Below, piece by piece: positions 35,227-43,779 of a stretch of DNA of 64,000 bases. Within the stretch, counting starts at the first letter, position 1; every line of letters begins with the position of its first letter. Where the stretch lies: the NCBI GenBank assembly GCA_026129545.1, contig JAHCHX010000001.1:2231501-2295500 (forward strand). The letters are read 5' to 3'. Below the pieces are notes generated by a model. It was given only the letters and a program-made list of their open reading frames with translations, had not been told where the DNA came from and ran no database searches. Source of the DNA: Saprospiraceae bacterium. GTDB taxonomy: Bacteria; Bacteroidota; Bacteroidia; Chitinophagales; Saprospiraceae. The position numbers were made by a program, and so were the translations under genes.

Positions 35227-36678
35227 ATGCCGAAATACACCTCGCTTTCCGATATTCAAGCTGCGCTGCGGGCAGGCGAAACAACCTGCCGCGCCATAGT
35301 GGGGCATTATCTGGCTCAAATCGAAAAAACGCGACACCTCAACGCTTACATAGAAGTGTGGGCCGACGAGGCGCTGGCTAAGGCCGATGCGCTCGACGCG
35401 CATCTGGGTGAAGCGCCCACCAAAATGGGACGACTCTGCGGCGCGGTCATTTCCATCAAAGACAACATTTGCTATGCGGGCCACCAAGTGACGGCAGCCT
35501 CGAAAATACTCGAAGGGTTCACCTCGCTCTATTCAGCCACGGCGGTGGAGCGCCTTTTGGCCGAAGATGCCATCATCATAGGGCGCACCAACTGCGACCA
35601 GTTCGGCATGGGGTCGTCCAACGAAAACACGATTTACGGCCCCGTCCTGAATGCCGCCGACCCTTCGCGAGTCCCCGGAGGCTCTTCGGGTGGCGCCGCG
35701 GTATCGGTGCAGACGGATACTTGTCTGGCCGCCTTGGGCAGCGACACGGGTGGCTCGGTGCGCCAGCCAGCGGGATTCTGCGGCATCTGGGGTTTCAAGC
35801 CAACTTACGGGCGCATCTCGCGGCATGGCCTCATTGCTTATGGCTCCTCGTTCGACCAAATCGGGGTGTTGGCGCACAACCCAGCCGATATCGCCACCCT
35901 GTTGAAAGTCATGGAAGGCCCCGACGATTTCGATGCGACTGCGACAGAAGGCAAAGGGCGGGAGGCGGAGACTAAACCCTCCGCCCTCCGCCCTCCACCC
36001 TCTACTCTAAAAATTGCCTATTTCCCCGAAGCCCTCGATAGCGAAGGCATGGAGGCTGGCGTTCGCAACGCGACTTTGGGCTTTATCGAGCAACTTCGAG
36101 CAGCAGGACACGCGGTGGAACCCGTTTCGTTCGACTTGCTGGATTTCATCATCCCCACCTACTATGTGCTCACCACCGCAGAGGCAAGTTCCAATCTGGC
36201 CCGTTACGATGGCATTCGCTATGGCCGTCGAAGCCCAGCCGCAAAAAACTTGGAGGAGACTTACTTGCTCAGTCGCTCGGAGGGTTTCAGCGAGGAGGTG
36301 AAGCGGCGCATCTTGCTCGGCACGTTCGTGCTGAGCAGCGGCTACTACGATGCGTATTACGGCAAGGCGCAAAAGGCGCGGGCGCTCATCCGCCAACGCA
36401 TCTTTGCCATCCTGAGTGATTTTGATTTTATCCTAATGCCCGTCGCACCGACGACGGCTTGGCGTTTCGGCGAAAAATCTGCCGACCCGGTGGCGATGTA
36501 CCTCTCCGATATTTACACGGTGTTGGCCAATCTGGCAGGTATTCCGGCCTTGGCCATTCCAGCGGGAAAACATCCCGAAAACAGTCTCCCGGTGGGGGTG
36601 CAACTCATGGCTGGAATGTGGGAGGAAGGGAAATTACTGGACTTCGCGCAAAAGTTGAGAAAGGTTGAGGGGGGGTGA
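35227..36678 (+). CDS. gatA: Glutamyl/aspartyl-tRNA amidotransferase subunit A (GatA)
   Basis: A 483-residue amidase-signature enzyme that releases ammonia from glutamine for converting Glu-tRNA(Gln) or Asp-tRNA(Asn) to the amidated form, within GatCAB. The Ser-cisSer-Lys triad is visible: Lys in ISIKDNICY (about 77), Ser in PGGSSGGAA (about 152) and Ser in GSDTGGSVRQPA (about 176). The GatA-typical FKPTYGRISRHGLIAYGSSFDQIG follows. The ATG at 35227 is used; a TTG four codons upstream is in frame. gatB and gatC are not adjacent, which is common. A segment around residues 240-255 (EGKGREAETKPSALRPPP) looks like a species-specific insertion. Confidence 0.93.
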   Translation: MPKYTSLSDIQAALRAGETTCRAIVGHYLAQIEKTRHLNAYIEVWADEALAKADALDAHLGEAPTKMGRLCGAVISIKDNICYAGHQVTAASKILEGFTSLYSATAVERLLAEDAIIIGRTNCDQFGMGSSNENTIYGPVLNAADPSRVPGGSSGGAAVSVQTDTCLAALGSDTGGSVRQPAGFCGIWGFKPTYGRISRHGLIAYGSSFDQIGVLAHNPADIATLLKVMEGPDDFDATATEGKGREAETKPSALRPPPSTLKIAYFPEALDSEGMEAGVRNATLGFIEQLRAAGHAVEPVSFDLLDFIIPTYYVLTTAEASSNLARYDGIRYGRRSPAAKNLEETYLLSRSEGFSEEVKRRILLGTFVLSSGYYDAYYGKAQKARALIRQRIFAILSDFDFILMPVAPTTAWRFGEKSADPVAMYLSDIYTVLANLAGIPALAIPAGKHPENSLPVGVQLMAGMWEEGKLLDFAQKLRKVEGG

Positions 36679-36716
36679 GGCAAGTTGAGACCTCTAAACC
36701 TCAACCCTTCTCAACT
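36653..36716. terminator. Possible bidirectional terminator between gatA and the kinase
   Basis: AGTTGAGAAAGGTTGAGG (36653-36670) and CCTCAACCCTTCTCAACT (36699-36716) pair over 18 bp with one mismatch, around a 28-nt loop. The arms overlap the 3' coding ends of both convergent genes. No T-run follows, so rho-independent action is uncertain. Confidence 0.5.
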
Positions 36717-37731
36717 CTTTGAACAGGTCCAATTGATTCCTCGCTCGAACGAGGTTGTGTTCCGGCCAACGGATTTTGTAATAGACGTCTCCCGCCAGCC
36801 AATCGGTGAGAAAACGCAGCGCCTGCTCGCCAGCAATCCACGCCGCGCCGAGCGGAAGATTTTCCTTTTCAGCGGGAAGCAAAAAATCGGAGGTTTCCTC
36901 CAAAAAACCGTGTTGCAGCGCGTCGAGAATGTCGAGGCGAAGCGAGACAGGTTCAGCCCCGTCTTCCCGGCCAGTGGGCACAAAAGTGCGCACCATGTCG
37001 CCAAAATCGGAGAGGAGCGTGCCGGGCATCACCGTATCCAAATCAATCACGGCCACAGCCTTGCGGAGCGTCAGGTCGAGCAGCACGTTGCCTGCTTTGG
37101 TGTCGTTGTGGGTGACACGGAGCGGCAGGGCGCCGCTGCGTTTCAATCGGCTTATTTTTTCAAAAATAGGCTTGGCTGCCAACATGGCCTCGATTTCGGG
37201 CGTGGAAACCTCGGCGCGATTCACGGGATTTTTTTCCAACACCTCCAAGAACACCTGCCAGCGTCGGTCGGTGTCGTGAAAACCCGGAATGGTCTCGCGC
37301 AGTCGCTCTGGCGGAAAGTCGCGCAGTGCCCGCGCAAACGCGCCGTAGGCCCGCGCTCCTTCGTAGGCGACATGGGCATCCGCCACGCCTTCGGGCGCGA
37401 ACGTGTTTTCAAAAAAAGGAAACACGCGCCAGCAATTTCCCTGTTCGTCATGCTGCAAGTATTGCCCATCCAAAGCCTTTTGGGGCATAGCTATTTTATA
37501 GGGAAAATCTCGCTCGGAAAGGTGCTCGCACACGGCTACCGTATTCCGCATCACGGCATCCGGGTCTCTGAAAACGAGGTGGTTCAGGCGCTGGAGCAAC
37601 CAAGTTTCTTGCACGCCATTTCTCTCAAAATCAATGCGGAAAGTATCATTGATATTGCCGCTGCCGACAGGCGCAGCGCCGAGCCATCGGTCGAATTGGA
37701 AGAAGCGGCGGGGGATTTCGTTGTTCGTCAT
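36694..37731 (-). CDS. APH-fold kinase, N-acetylhexosamine kinase-like
   Basis: A 345-residue protein of the aminoglycoside phosphotransferase superfamily. The catalytic loop is HNDTKAGNVLLD (HxDxxxxN, about residue 212) and the metal-binding motif follows in VAVIDLDTVMPG (about 230). The N-terminal nucleotide-binding region has GSGNINDTF. Length and sequence resemble the NahK-like sugar kinases of Bacteroidota rather than antibiotic kinases; phosphorylation of N-acetylhexosamines at C1 is a reasonable but unproven role. A GH20 hexosaminidase that could supply such sugars is encoded at 57.8-60.1 kb. Convergent with gatA, 15 bp apart. Confidence 0.75.
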   Translation of the reverse strand: MTNNEIPRRFFQFDRWLGAAPVGSGNINDTFRIDFERNGVQETWLLQRLNHLVFRDPDAVMRNTVAVCEHLSERDFPYKIAMPQKALDGQYLQHDEQGNCWRVFPFFENTFAPEGVADAHVAYEGARAYGAFARALRDFPPERLRETIPGFHDTDRRWQVFLEVLEKNPVNRAEVSTPEIEAMLAAKPIFEKISRLKRSGALPLRVTHNDTKAGNVLLDLTLRKAVAVIDLDTVMPGTLLSDFGDMVRTFVPTGREDGAEPVSLRLDILDALQHGFLEETSDFLLPAEKENLPLGAAWIAGEQALRFLTDWLAGDVYYKIRWPEHNLVRARNQLDLFKELRRVEV

Positions 37732-37750
37732 TTACCGTCATTGAACGTCA

Positions 37751-37818
37751 TTCGTCATTGTCGTCATTCCGCCATTTTGAAAAATCCACCTAATTATCTT
37801 AATGACGACAATGACGAA
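37751..37818. repeat. Perfect 18-bp inverted repeat with 32-nt spacer
   Basis: TTCGTCATTGTCGTCATT (37751) and its exact inverse (37801-37818) lie between the kinase start and the stop of the next minus-strand gene. The arms are built from GTCATT/GTCGTC words. It could be a terminator stem or a regulator-binding region. Confidence 0.65.
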
Positions 37819-37819
37819 A

Positions 37820-39103
37820 TCACCATTTGAACAAATACGACCACACCCACTTGATTTTTTCAAAATTCCAGCGCCAGTCAACGCCGTCCCAGGGGCCGGG
37901 CAGCCATGTGTAGAGGAACGACATTTTCGTGCCGTAATACATCAAAAATACCACGACAGCGAGAATGAGCCAGCGCAACAGTTTGGAGCGCAAGGCGAAT
38001 ATTTTTTCAAAAACACCTGCCAACGGCAGCGCCAGCAGCGCATAATATTCCACATAGCATCGGTGGCCGAAGGCCCCACCGAACCACCACGCCCACCAAC
38101 TGGCAAAAATGTAGGTGGCGAGGCAGAAAATCAGCAGGAGCGCAGGGGCGTGATATTTGCGCTCGCGCAGCCCGATGAAAATGCCCAAGACCATGAGCAA
38201 CACCATCGGCGAGTAGAGGAAAAGGCCGTTTTGTACATCGAACAACACGTCGAGTATTTTCGGTTTGTTCCAATAAATGAACTTCTCGTCGGTGTACGAA
38301 TAGCGCACCCAACTGCCCGTCATCTCGTGCCAGTAGAGCATTTGGGGAAACAAAAAGACAAAAGCCGCGAGCGCTGCCGCGCCGAGTTTGGGCAAATTCC
38401 TCAGGAAAAATCGCGCCCGCTCCTTCAAAGTCCGCCATGAATACACATCATAGAGCAGGACGAAGAGGAGAATCAGCGCGTTCGTCGGGCGAATCAAGAT
38501 CGTCCAGCCGAGCGCGCCGCCGAGCACGGCGGCGTTTGCCCAAGAAGGTTTTTCATAAAAACGCGGCAAGTGCCAAGCTGTGAAAGCAAACAAGCAGAAC
38601 GAATAAACGTGCGAAATGCTCATCTCCCGTGTGGTGTAGTGGAAGAGGTTAGTGCCAAAAAACGTCGCCAGCAAAGTCCAGAAAACGACCTTTTCAGAAT
38701 GTCGTCGTCGCAAGGTTTTTTGCAAGAAAAACAAGCCGACGAAACCAAAAACGTAGCCGCAAATCGCCATCGCCCGGCAGTAGTGGACATTGAAATAATC
38801 TTTCCAGTCGTAGTTTTTCAACTGGCAATACCACTTCGTCACGAGGAAAAACGGCGCCTCGAATATGGCCACGCCGCAGGTGTATTTGATGAGGATCTCG
38901 CCCTGCGCGTTGCGCTGCGGCCACACCGTGCCTTCGGGGATTTTGTGCATATCGCCGATGATGAACACGCCCGGCAGGTACAGGTAGTAGCCCTCCGAGT
39001 CCGACCAAATGACGCTGCGCGGATTGCCCCGAATGCGGTTGAACATGACTGGGAGCAGCAGCAGGAACAGCAAGTAGAGGTAGTTGCGGCGGAGAAATTG
39101 CAT
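37820..39103 (-). CDS. Multi-pass membrane protein, GT-C glycosyltransferase-like (paralogue 1)
   Basis: A 427-residue integral membrane protein with about ten hydrophobic spans. The first extracytoplasmic loop carries WSDSEGYYLYLPG, with acidic residues in the position expected for the catalytic Asp of GT-C enzymes, which transfer sugars from lipid-linked donors. It is a diverged paralogue of the protein at 41923-43701: both share GYYLYLP near the start, a similar loop order and YSPM before a late span. It lacks the soluble C-terminal domain of that paralogue. The acceptor is unknown; lipid or surface glycan glycosylation is plausible. Confidence 0.7.
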   Translation of the reverse strand: MQFLRRNYLYLLFLLLLPVMFNRIRGNPRSVIWSDSEGYYLYLPGVFIIGDMHKIPEGTVWPQRNAQGEILIKYTCGVAIFEAPFFLVTKWYCQLKNYDWKDYFNVHYCRAMAICGYVFGFVGLFFLQKTLRRRHSEKVVFWTLLATFFGTNLFHYTTREMSISHVYSFCLFAFTAWHLPRFYEKPSWANAAVLGGALGWTILIRPTNALILLFVLLYDVYSWRTLKERARFFLRNLPKLGAAALAAFVFLFPQMLYWHEMTGSWVRYSYTDEKFIYWNKPKILDVLFDVQNGLFLYSPMVLLMVLGIFIGLRERKYHAPALLLIFCLATYIFASWWAWWFGGAFGHRCYVEYYALLALPLAGVFEKIFALRSKLLRWLILAVVVFLMYYGTKMSFLYTWLPGPWDGVDWRWNFEKIKWVWSYLFKW

Positions 39104-39128
39104 GGGTTAGGAGTTGTTTTCAGTAGAT

Positions 39129-39163
39129 AAACTTTCCGAAAGTTGACAACTTTCGGAAAGTTT
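39129..39163. repeat. AACTTTCC-type palindromic hairpin, copy 1
   Basis: AAACTTTCCGAAAGTT-GAC-AACTTTCGGAAAGTTT: a 16-bp stem with a 3-nt loop, between two minus-strand genes. A sister copy at 43729-43761 has the same relative position. Confidence 0.7.
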
Positions 39164-39179
39164 AGTCAATCATAGAAGG

Positions 39180-41774
39180 TCAGTTTTTTAGCTTTGTGAA
39201 CTTATTAAATAGGCGAGTTCCTGCAGACCCAGATAAGACAATTGTATAAACACCAGAGGGATATTGTGTAATATCGTACTCAAGTAAGTCCCCAACTTCA
39301 GTAATTCTGCGCTTGTCGGTGTTGATTAATCGCCCTAAAGCATCATAAAAATTTATTTCAATTATTTCGTCTTCTATGAAATCACATTTTATTTGTATCT
39401 TATCATATGCAGGGTTTGGGAAGAGAATAAATGCAGGAATTGAATGTTTCTTAGTAAATTTATTTTGGTTTTCTCGATAAGATGTTCCGCCAGTACAAGA
39501 GTCCAGAGTCTCTCTAATCAATATTTCTTTAAGCCCTTCAGTATCCAAATAATCGACTAAAAATTCCAAAGTGGGATTTTGTTTATCGTAAATATATGCA
39601 ATTCCATCAGCAGTATGATTTTCTATGGAGTAATTGATAGAATTAAGTTGGCATCTATTACTAGTAGGACGAATATTTTGAAGAGTTGAGGTCAAATCAG
39701 CCGCTTCCAGTTCAAATTCATACACAAATTTCTCGGCATCTTCACTGATGCAATTTTGTCGAATTTCAATTAACGGATAGCACTCTAAAATAGGTTTTTG
39801 TGCAATGCAACATTCTGCAAAGAGATGGACTAGTGTATCGATTGTCTGAGTTCCGTATGTATTTACGGGCAAAGCTAAGTTATCTTGTCTAATTCCAATT
39901 CTATAATCGCCAGGGATAGATGGGTATAAGATATAGGTATCTCCGATTTGTTGAGGAAGCCAATTTCCATTGGGATCTTTAATGTGAATTGAATAAACAG
40001 AAGAGCAATCTTTACTGCCAACTTCTATTTTATAATGAGCTGGAGATACCTGCCAAAGTTTCGCAGGATTAGCATGGTTACCTTTGCATACTGGTTTGCA
40101 TTTGTTTGGATATGTACAGATCTCTGTAATCAATATTTCAGGCACTTTCGGCTTAAGGGCTTCGGCGATGTATTCTTCAAATAATGGATTGTCAATATAT
40201 AGGACTAGCTCACTATATGGTGGGGTATTTGGTTCGTAATACCCCGCACTGATTATTCCAGGTATTGGCACATAGCCATGTCCACCATGGTAATTTCTTC
40301 TGTCACAATAGAAATACTCAAACCACTTTTTTTGACAATCTAAACTCAATTCACTAAACCAACGATGATCATTCCATCCCCAAGTTAACGTACTGACAAT
40401 TTCATTGTTTGGAACTGGTGGTAAAGGTGAGGGTTGCCAAGGGTTCATAGGTGGAGAGAAACCATCATAGTGAACTACATAGGGCACTTGCTCGTATTGG
40501 CACCCCATATTTGGACCGCTGCCATCTAAATTGGGGGGATAGCCGCCAACGGTCCCGCCTGCGCTATTAATAGTGCAAGGGTCTACTACAGCTGGAAAAT
40601 CTTCGTCATAACACTCAGAATTAGGGTTGCTAAACAAAAAAAGGGCATCTGAAGCAATGGGGTCATCACATCCGACGCCATCACCGTTGACTTGTGGTGA
40701 AGAGATTTCTCTTGGCCGCATGGCTCTACTATCAAAATCAAAGATTAGAAAATCAGTGCCAAATAGTCTTGCACTTTGTCCATTGTCTATATTTGAATAA
40801 GGAGATTCTCCACTTAACAAAACAAATTTGTTATTTTCATTGGCGTACTGCCTGATTTTATTGGTCAATCTATATAGATGTTGATATTCTGGATCTACAT
40901 CGTGATTAGCATAATTAGTGTATAAGCCCATGTGAATTGCAGAGTAGCCAAAATCAATGAGAGTCATGCACTGATATAAAAACCACATACGCATTTCAAC
41001 TTTGTCAATACTATATCCTCCATCCGCGCTACTTAAACGTGCTTTTTTAAAATAGAGGTCGGCCTTCGGCGTTCCATTTGAGTTGAAATAATAACTATAG
41101 GTCGATGGAGCATCTGGGTCGAGATCATCTTTGTCTTCAGGGTAATAATCATCGCTAAAATACTTTACTATCAGTGGGAGTGGAATATGTCTATCAATAC
41201 CATCCTGTACATTTTCAGAAATAATAAAATTGCCTAAGTCGCCATTGTCAATGGCTGATGCCTGAATGATTGGCCGTGGTTTGCCCGCACAATCATACGC
41301 ATGGTTAATATCTCTGACTATCTGATACCCAAGATTATACCATGGATTGCCGCGGAAGAATTCAAACTCATGAAAGGCTCCTGCTTGGTATACGCCTCTA
41401 ATAAATTGGGCGTCCATTAGCGGTAAGTTTTGTATCATCTCACAATATAGGGCTGGGCAGTATTCACCCTGCTTATGTGGAGGAGTGCAATTGGATGTGT
41501 AACCTTCAAAATTTAGGTCTGCTAAAAAACCCATTTCAATTGATCTAGACAAATAGCGTTCAATTCCAATAGAACATTCATACGGATAAATATATGGTGA
41601 CGGATAACCTTCTGTTTGTGGTGAGCAAATTTGTGTGGTACATGAAGAAGGCTCAATAATTGTAGGTAATGGCAATAATGTTGACTGACCGAAAACAGTA
41701 CTAAATGATAGGGTTGCGAGAATCGTAACAAAATGGGACAACTGCATAATATGGGTAGCAAAGGAATTTTTCAT
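39180..41774 (-). CDS. AT-rich T9SS type A secreted protein of unknown function
   Basis: An 864-residue protein I do not recognise. The N-terminus holds a signal peptide (LSHFVTILATLSFSTVFGQS); translation could begin at 41774 (used here, positively charged start) or at an ATG 27 bases later. The middle (residues 60-500) is rich in Trp, Tyr and Asn and has alternating segments such as IDFGYSAIHMGLYTNY, NKFVLLSGESPY and TLTWGWNDHRWF that could belong to a TIM-barrel glycoside hydrolase, but I cannot assign a family. The C-terminus is a T9SS type A domain (ILFPNPAYDKIQIK ... GVYTIVLSG). Base composition is much more AT-rich than both neighbours, and an IS630-type MITE ends 16 bp upstream of the start. 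Likely acquired. Confidence 0.75.
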   Translation of the reverse strand: MKNSFATHIMQLSHFVTILATLSFSTVFGQSTLLPLPTIIEPSSCTTQICSPQTEGYPSPYIYPYECSIGIERYLSRSIEMGFLADLNFEGYTSNCTPPHKQGEYCPALYCEMIQNLPLMDAQFIRGVYQAGAFHEFEFFRGNPWYNLGYQIVRDINHAYDCAGKPRPIIQASAIDNGDLGNFIISENVQDGIDRHIPLPLIVKYFSDDYYPEDKDDLDPDAPSTYSYYFNSNGTPKADLYFKKARLSSADGGYSIDKVEMRMWFLYQCMTLIDFGYSAIHMGLYTNYANHDVDPEYQHLYRLTNKIRQYANENNKFVLLSGESPYSNIDNGQSARLFGTDFLIFDFDSRAMRPREISSPQVNGDGVGCDDPIASDALFLFSNPNSECYDEDFPAVVDPCTINSAGGTVGGYPPNLDGSGPNMGCQYEQVPYVVHYDGFSPPMNPWQPSPLPPVPNNEIVSTLTWGWNDHRWFSELSLDCQKKWFEYFYCDRRNYHGGHGYVPIPGIISAGYYEPNTPPYSELVLYIDNPLFEEYIAEALKPKVPEILITEICTYPNKCKPVCKGNHANPAKLWQVSPAHYKIEVGSKDCSSVYSIHIKDPNGNWLPQQIGDTYILYPSIPGDYRIGIRQDNLALPVNTYGTQTIDTLVHLFAECCIAQKPILECYPLIEIRQNCISEDAEKFVYEFELEAADLTSTLQNIRPTSNRCQLNSINYSIENHTADGIAYIYDKQNPTLEFLVDYLDTEGLKEILIRETLDSCTGGTSYRENQNKFTKKHSIPAFILFPNPAYDKIQIKCDFIEDEIIEINFYDALGRLINTDKRRITEVGDLLEYDITQYPSGVYTIVLSGSAGTRLFNKFTKLKN

Positions 41775-41790
41775 GGCGCAAAAATTTTGT

Positions 41791-41872
41791 TATAGTCGGC
41801 GCAAAGTGGTTTTGAACAGAAAGATTAGAAAAGGTTGGATTGTTCGTTCAAAACCACTCTGCGTTGACTATA
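41791..41872. mobile_element. 82-bp MITE of the IS630 element
   Basis: Begins TATAGTC and ends GACTATA. Its arms (TATAGTCGGCGCAAAGTGG... and inverse) pair over about 30 bp and match the terminal repeats of the IS630 element at 14094-15228 (AGTGGTTgTGAACA at its right end). It has no coding capacity, so it would move only with transposase supplied in trans. Confidence 0.72.
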
Positions 41873-41878
41873 ATTTGA

Positions 41879-41897
41879 ATGCAGGTTTTCCCTGCAA
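41879..41897. terminator. Small hairpin after the paralogue-2 gene
   Basis: TGCAGG and CCTGCA pair around TTTTC, 26 bp beyond the stop of the minus-strand gene at 41923. The T-run is poor; possible terminator. Confidence 0.3.
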
Positions 41898-41922
41898 ATT
41901 TAGAAACTATTTTTGTTAATAT

Positions 41923-43701
41923 TTATTCAAAAACCTCCACTTTCAAATCGTCCAACCTCACCGTCTTGTCGCTGCCCGAATTCCAGAACAGCACGACGGC
42001 GCGGTCAAAAGGTTTTCCCGGAATTTTTGTGTCGAAAAAAATCGTCTTCACTTCGCTGCCGTCCACATGGCGCTGGAGTCGAGTCATGCGCTCCTTCACG
42101 ATTTTGTCGCCGTCGTAAAACCGCACGACGAACTGCGTCATCTGCCACCAGTTCCACTCCTTCGGGTCGCAGCGGAACGTGACGGAAGCTCGCAGCCAGC
42201 CTTGTTCATCGGCGTTCAGCGGCAAAGCATATTCAGGCGAAAATTGTTTTTCATTATTCAAAATCAAAGACTTAGCGCCTGCAATCGGTGCTTCGGAAGT
42301 CACGCCTGTCGTGTCGTTTTCAAAGTTATTGGTGTAAAGTTCTCGCACATTGCGTCGTTCCGAGCCTTTAAATTCCTCCTTCGTGTCGAGCAATTTCAGC
42401 CAGTCGCGCTCCAGTTCGTAGCGCCCCAACACTTTCAGCATGAAGGCTTTAGTCATTTGTTCCGCCACAAAAAGGCCCTTGCCGCGGTGCGCCTGATGCG
42501 TCCACCACAGGTTCAGGTAAATGCACACACCAGCAAATGGCACGAAAATCCATTTTCGCCAATTTCGTTGCGAAATCCAAGTGATGAACGCCGCCAACGG
42601 GAACGCCCAAAGGGGGTAACTCTGCACCATCGCCCGCTGGCCGAGGCTGCCGCCGTACCACCAAATGTCCCACGCCGCCGTGACGTAAAGTGCTGCAAAA
42701 CAGAAAAGTAAAATCGCGGAAAGAAGATTTTTTTTAAAAAAGAAAAGTCCCGCTACGGCAAAAATCATCATCGGCGAATAGACCAGCCAACCTGCGCGCG
42801 CGCTGAACAAAACGTCGGAAAAATGCGGCCTGAACCAGCTGAATCCCTGCTCCTGATAACTGTACACGAGCCATTCGCCCGTCGCATATTTCCAGTAGGC
42901 GAGTTGCAGGAAAATGACGCCGCCCGCTACGAGTCCCGCGAGGGCAATTTTTGAAAAATGGTTTTTGAAAAATAAAAACCGCTCACGCAGTGCTGCCCAC
43001 GAACCCACTCCCCACAGCAAGGGAATCACCGCCGAAATAATCTCCGTCGGGCGAGTCAGCGTCGCCCACCCGACGAGCAGCCCAATCGCCGCCGCCCAGC
43101 CGAACGAGGGGTTTTGGTAAAAACGAATGGTGCCAAACAGCAGAAGCGCATAGAGCGTGAAGAGCCAGTTGTGCGTCATCGCCCCCGTTATGCTGGCGTA
43201 TTCCAGATAGTTCGTGCCAAACACGATGCAGACCAACACTGCCGCCACGACATTGTCGGAAAAATACATTTTCAACACCCTTCGCAAAAACCACAACCCG
43301 ATAAGCGCCACCAGCAAGCTCCCCCAACTAATCGCCGCTTGATAGGGCAGCGAAAAACCATCTGCTGGGTATCCAAGCGGCTCGGCCAACAAGTGCGCCG
43401 CTGTGAACCAAGGGAGAAATTGCAGCGCCTGCCCGAGCGAATATTTCATCACCCAATTGCCCGACGGATGCTGATATGCCTGCCCCATGCCGGGGCCGGG
43501 ATGGTATTTTTCCTCGACTGCGCCCCACCATTTTAATTGCTTTATATCCTTGTAAATCAGCGCCGCAGGCAAATAAAGGTAGTAGCCCGACACGTCCCAA
43601 CTAAGGGTCGCTTCGGTGTTCGGCTGCTTCCATTTCGGGTAATACAAAACGGCGGCGGCAACGATTAGGGCGGCACAAAGCCAGTAGGCGATACGGGACA
43701 T
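41923..43701 (-). CDS. Multi-pass membrane protein, GT-C glycosyltransferase-like, with C-terminal soluble domain (paralogue 2)
   Basis: A 592-residue protein with about ten membrane spans in residues 1-410, followed by a soluble beta-rich domain (about 430-592; for example NDTTGVTSEAPIAGAKSLILN and RLDDLKVEVFE) resembling a carbohydrate-binding jelly roll. The first loop has LSWDVSGYYLYLPAAL, with Asp where GT-C enzymes carry their catalytic acid. It is related to the 427-residue protein at 37820-39103. Predicted to act in the inner membrane on lipid-linked sugars; substrate unknown. The AT-rich T9SS gene lies between the two paralogues. Confidence 0.7.
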   Translation of the reverse strand: MSRIAYWLCAALIVAAAVLYYPKWKQPNTEATLSWDVSGYYLYLPAALIYKDIKQLKWWGAVEEKYHPGPGMGQAYQHPSGNWVMKYSLGQALQFLPWFTAAHLLAEPLGYPADGFSLPYQAAISWGSLLVALIGLWFLRRVLKMYFSDNVVAAVLVCIVFGTNYLEYASITGAMTHNWLFTLYALLLFGTIRFYQNPSFGWAAAIGLLVGWATLTRPTEIISAVIPLLWGVGSWAALRERFLFFKNHFSKIALAGLVAGGVIFLQLAYWKYATGEWLVYSYQEQGFSWFRPHFSDVLFSARAGWLVYSPMMIFAVAGLFFFKKNLLSAILLFCFAALYVTAAWDIWWYGGSLGQRAMVQSYPLWAFPLAAFITWISQRNWRKWIFVPFAGVCIYLNLWWTHQAHRGKGLFVAEQMTKAFMLKVLGRYELERDWLKLLDTKEEFKGSERRNVRELYTNNFENDTTGVTSEAPIAGAKSLILNNEKQFSPEYALPLNADEQGWLRASVTFRCDPKEWNWWQMTQFVVRFYDGDKIVKERMTRLQRHVDGSEVKTIFFDTKIPGKPFDRAVVLFWNSGSDKTVRLDDLKVEVFE

Positions 43702-43728
43702 GAGGAAGGTTTGGATGGTTGGTTGAAT

Positions 43729-43761
43729 AACTTTCCGAAAGTTTCAAGCTTTCGGAAAGTT
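43729..43761. repeat. AACTTTCC-type palindromic hairpin, copy 2
   Basis: AACTTTCCGAAAG and CTTTCGGAAAGTT form a 13-bp stem over a 7-nt loop, between two minus-strand genes, just downstream of the oxidoreductase stop. Confidence 0.7.
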
Positions 43762-43779
43762 GGGCTTTGGTTCAATCGT

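Noticed and set aside
36694..37731. The APH-fold gene considered as an aminoglycoside-resistance gene
   Set aside because: It shares only the general kinase fold; sequence features and length fit the sugar-kinase (NahK-like) branch, and nothing nearby suggests a resistance cassette.
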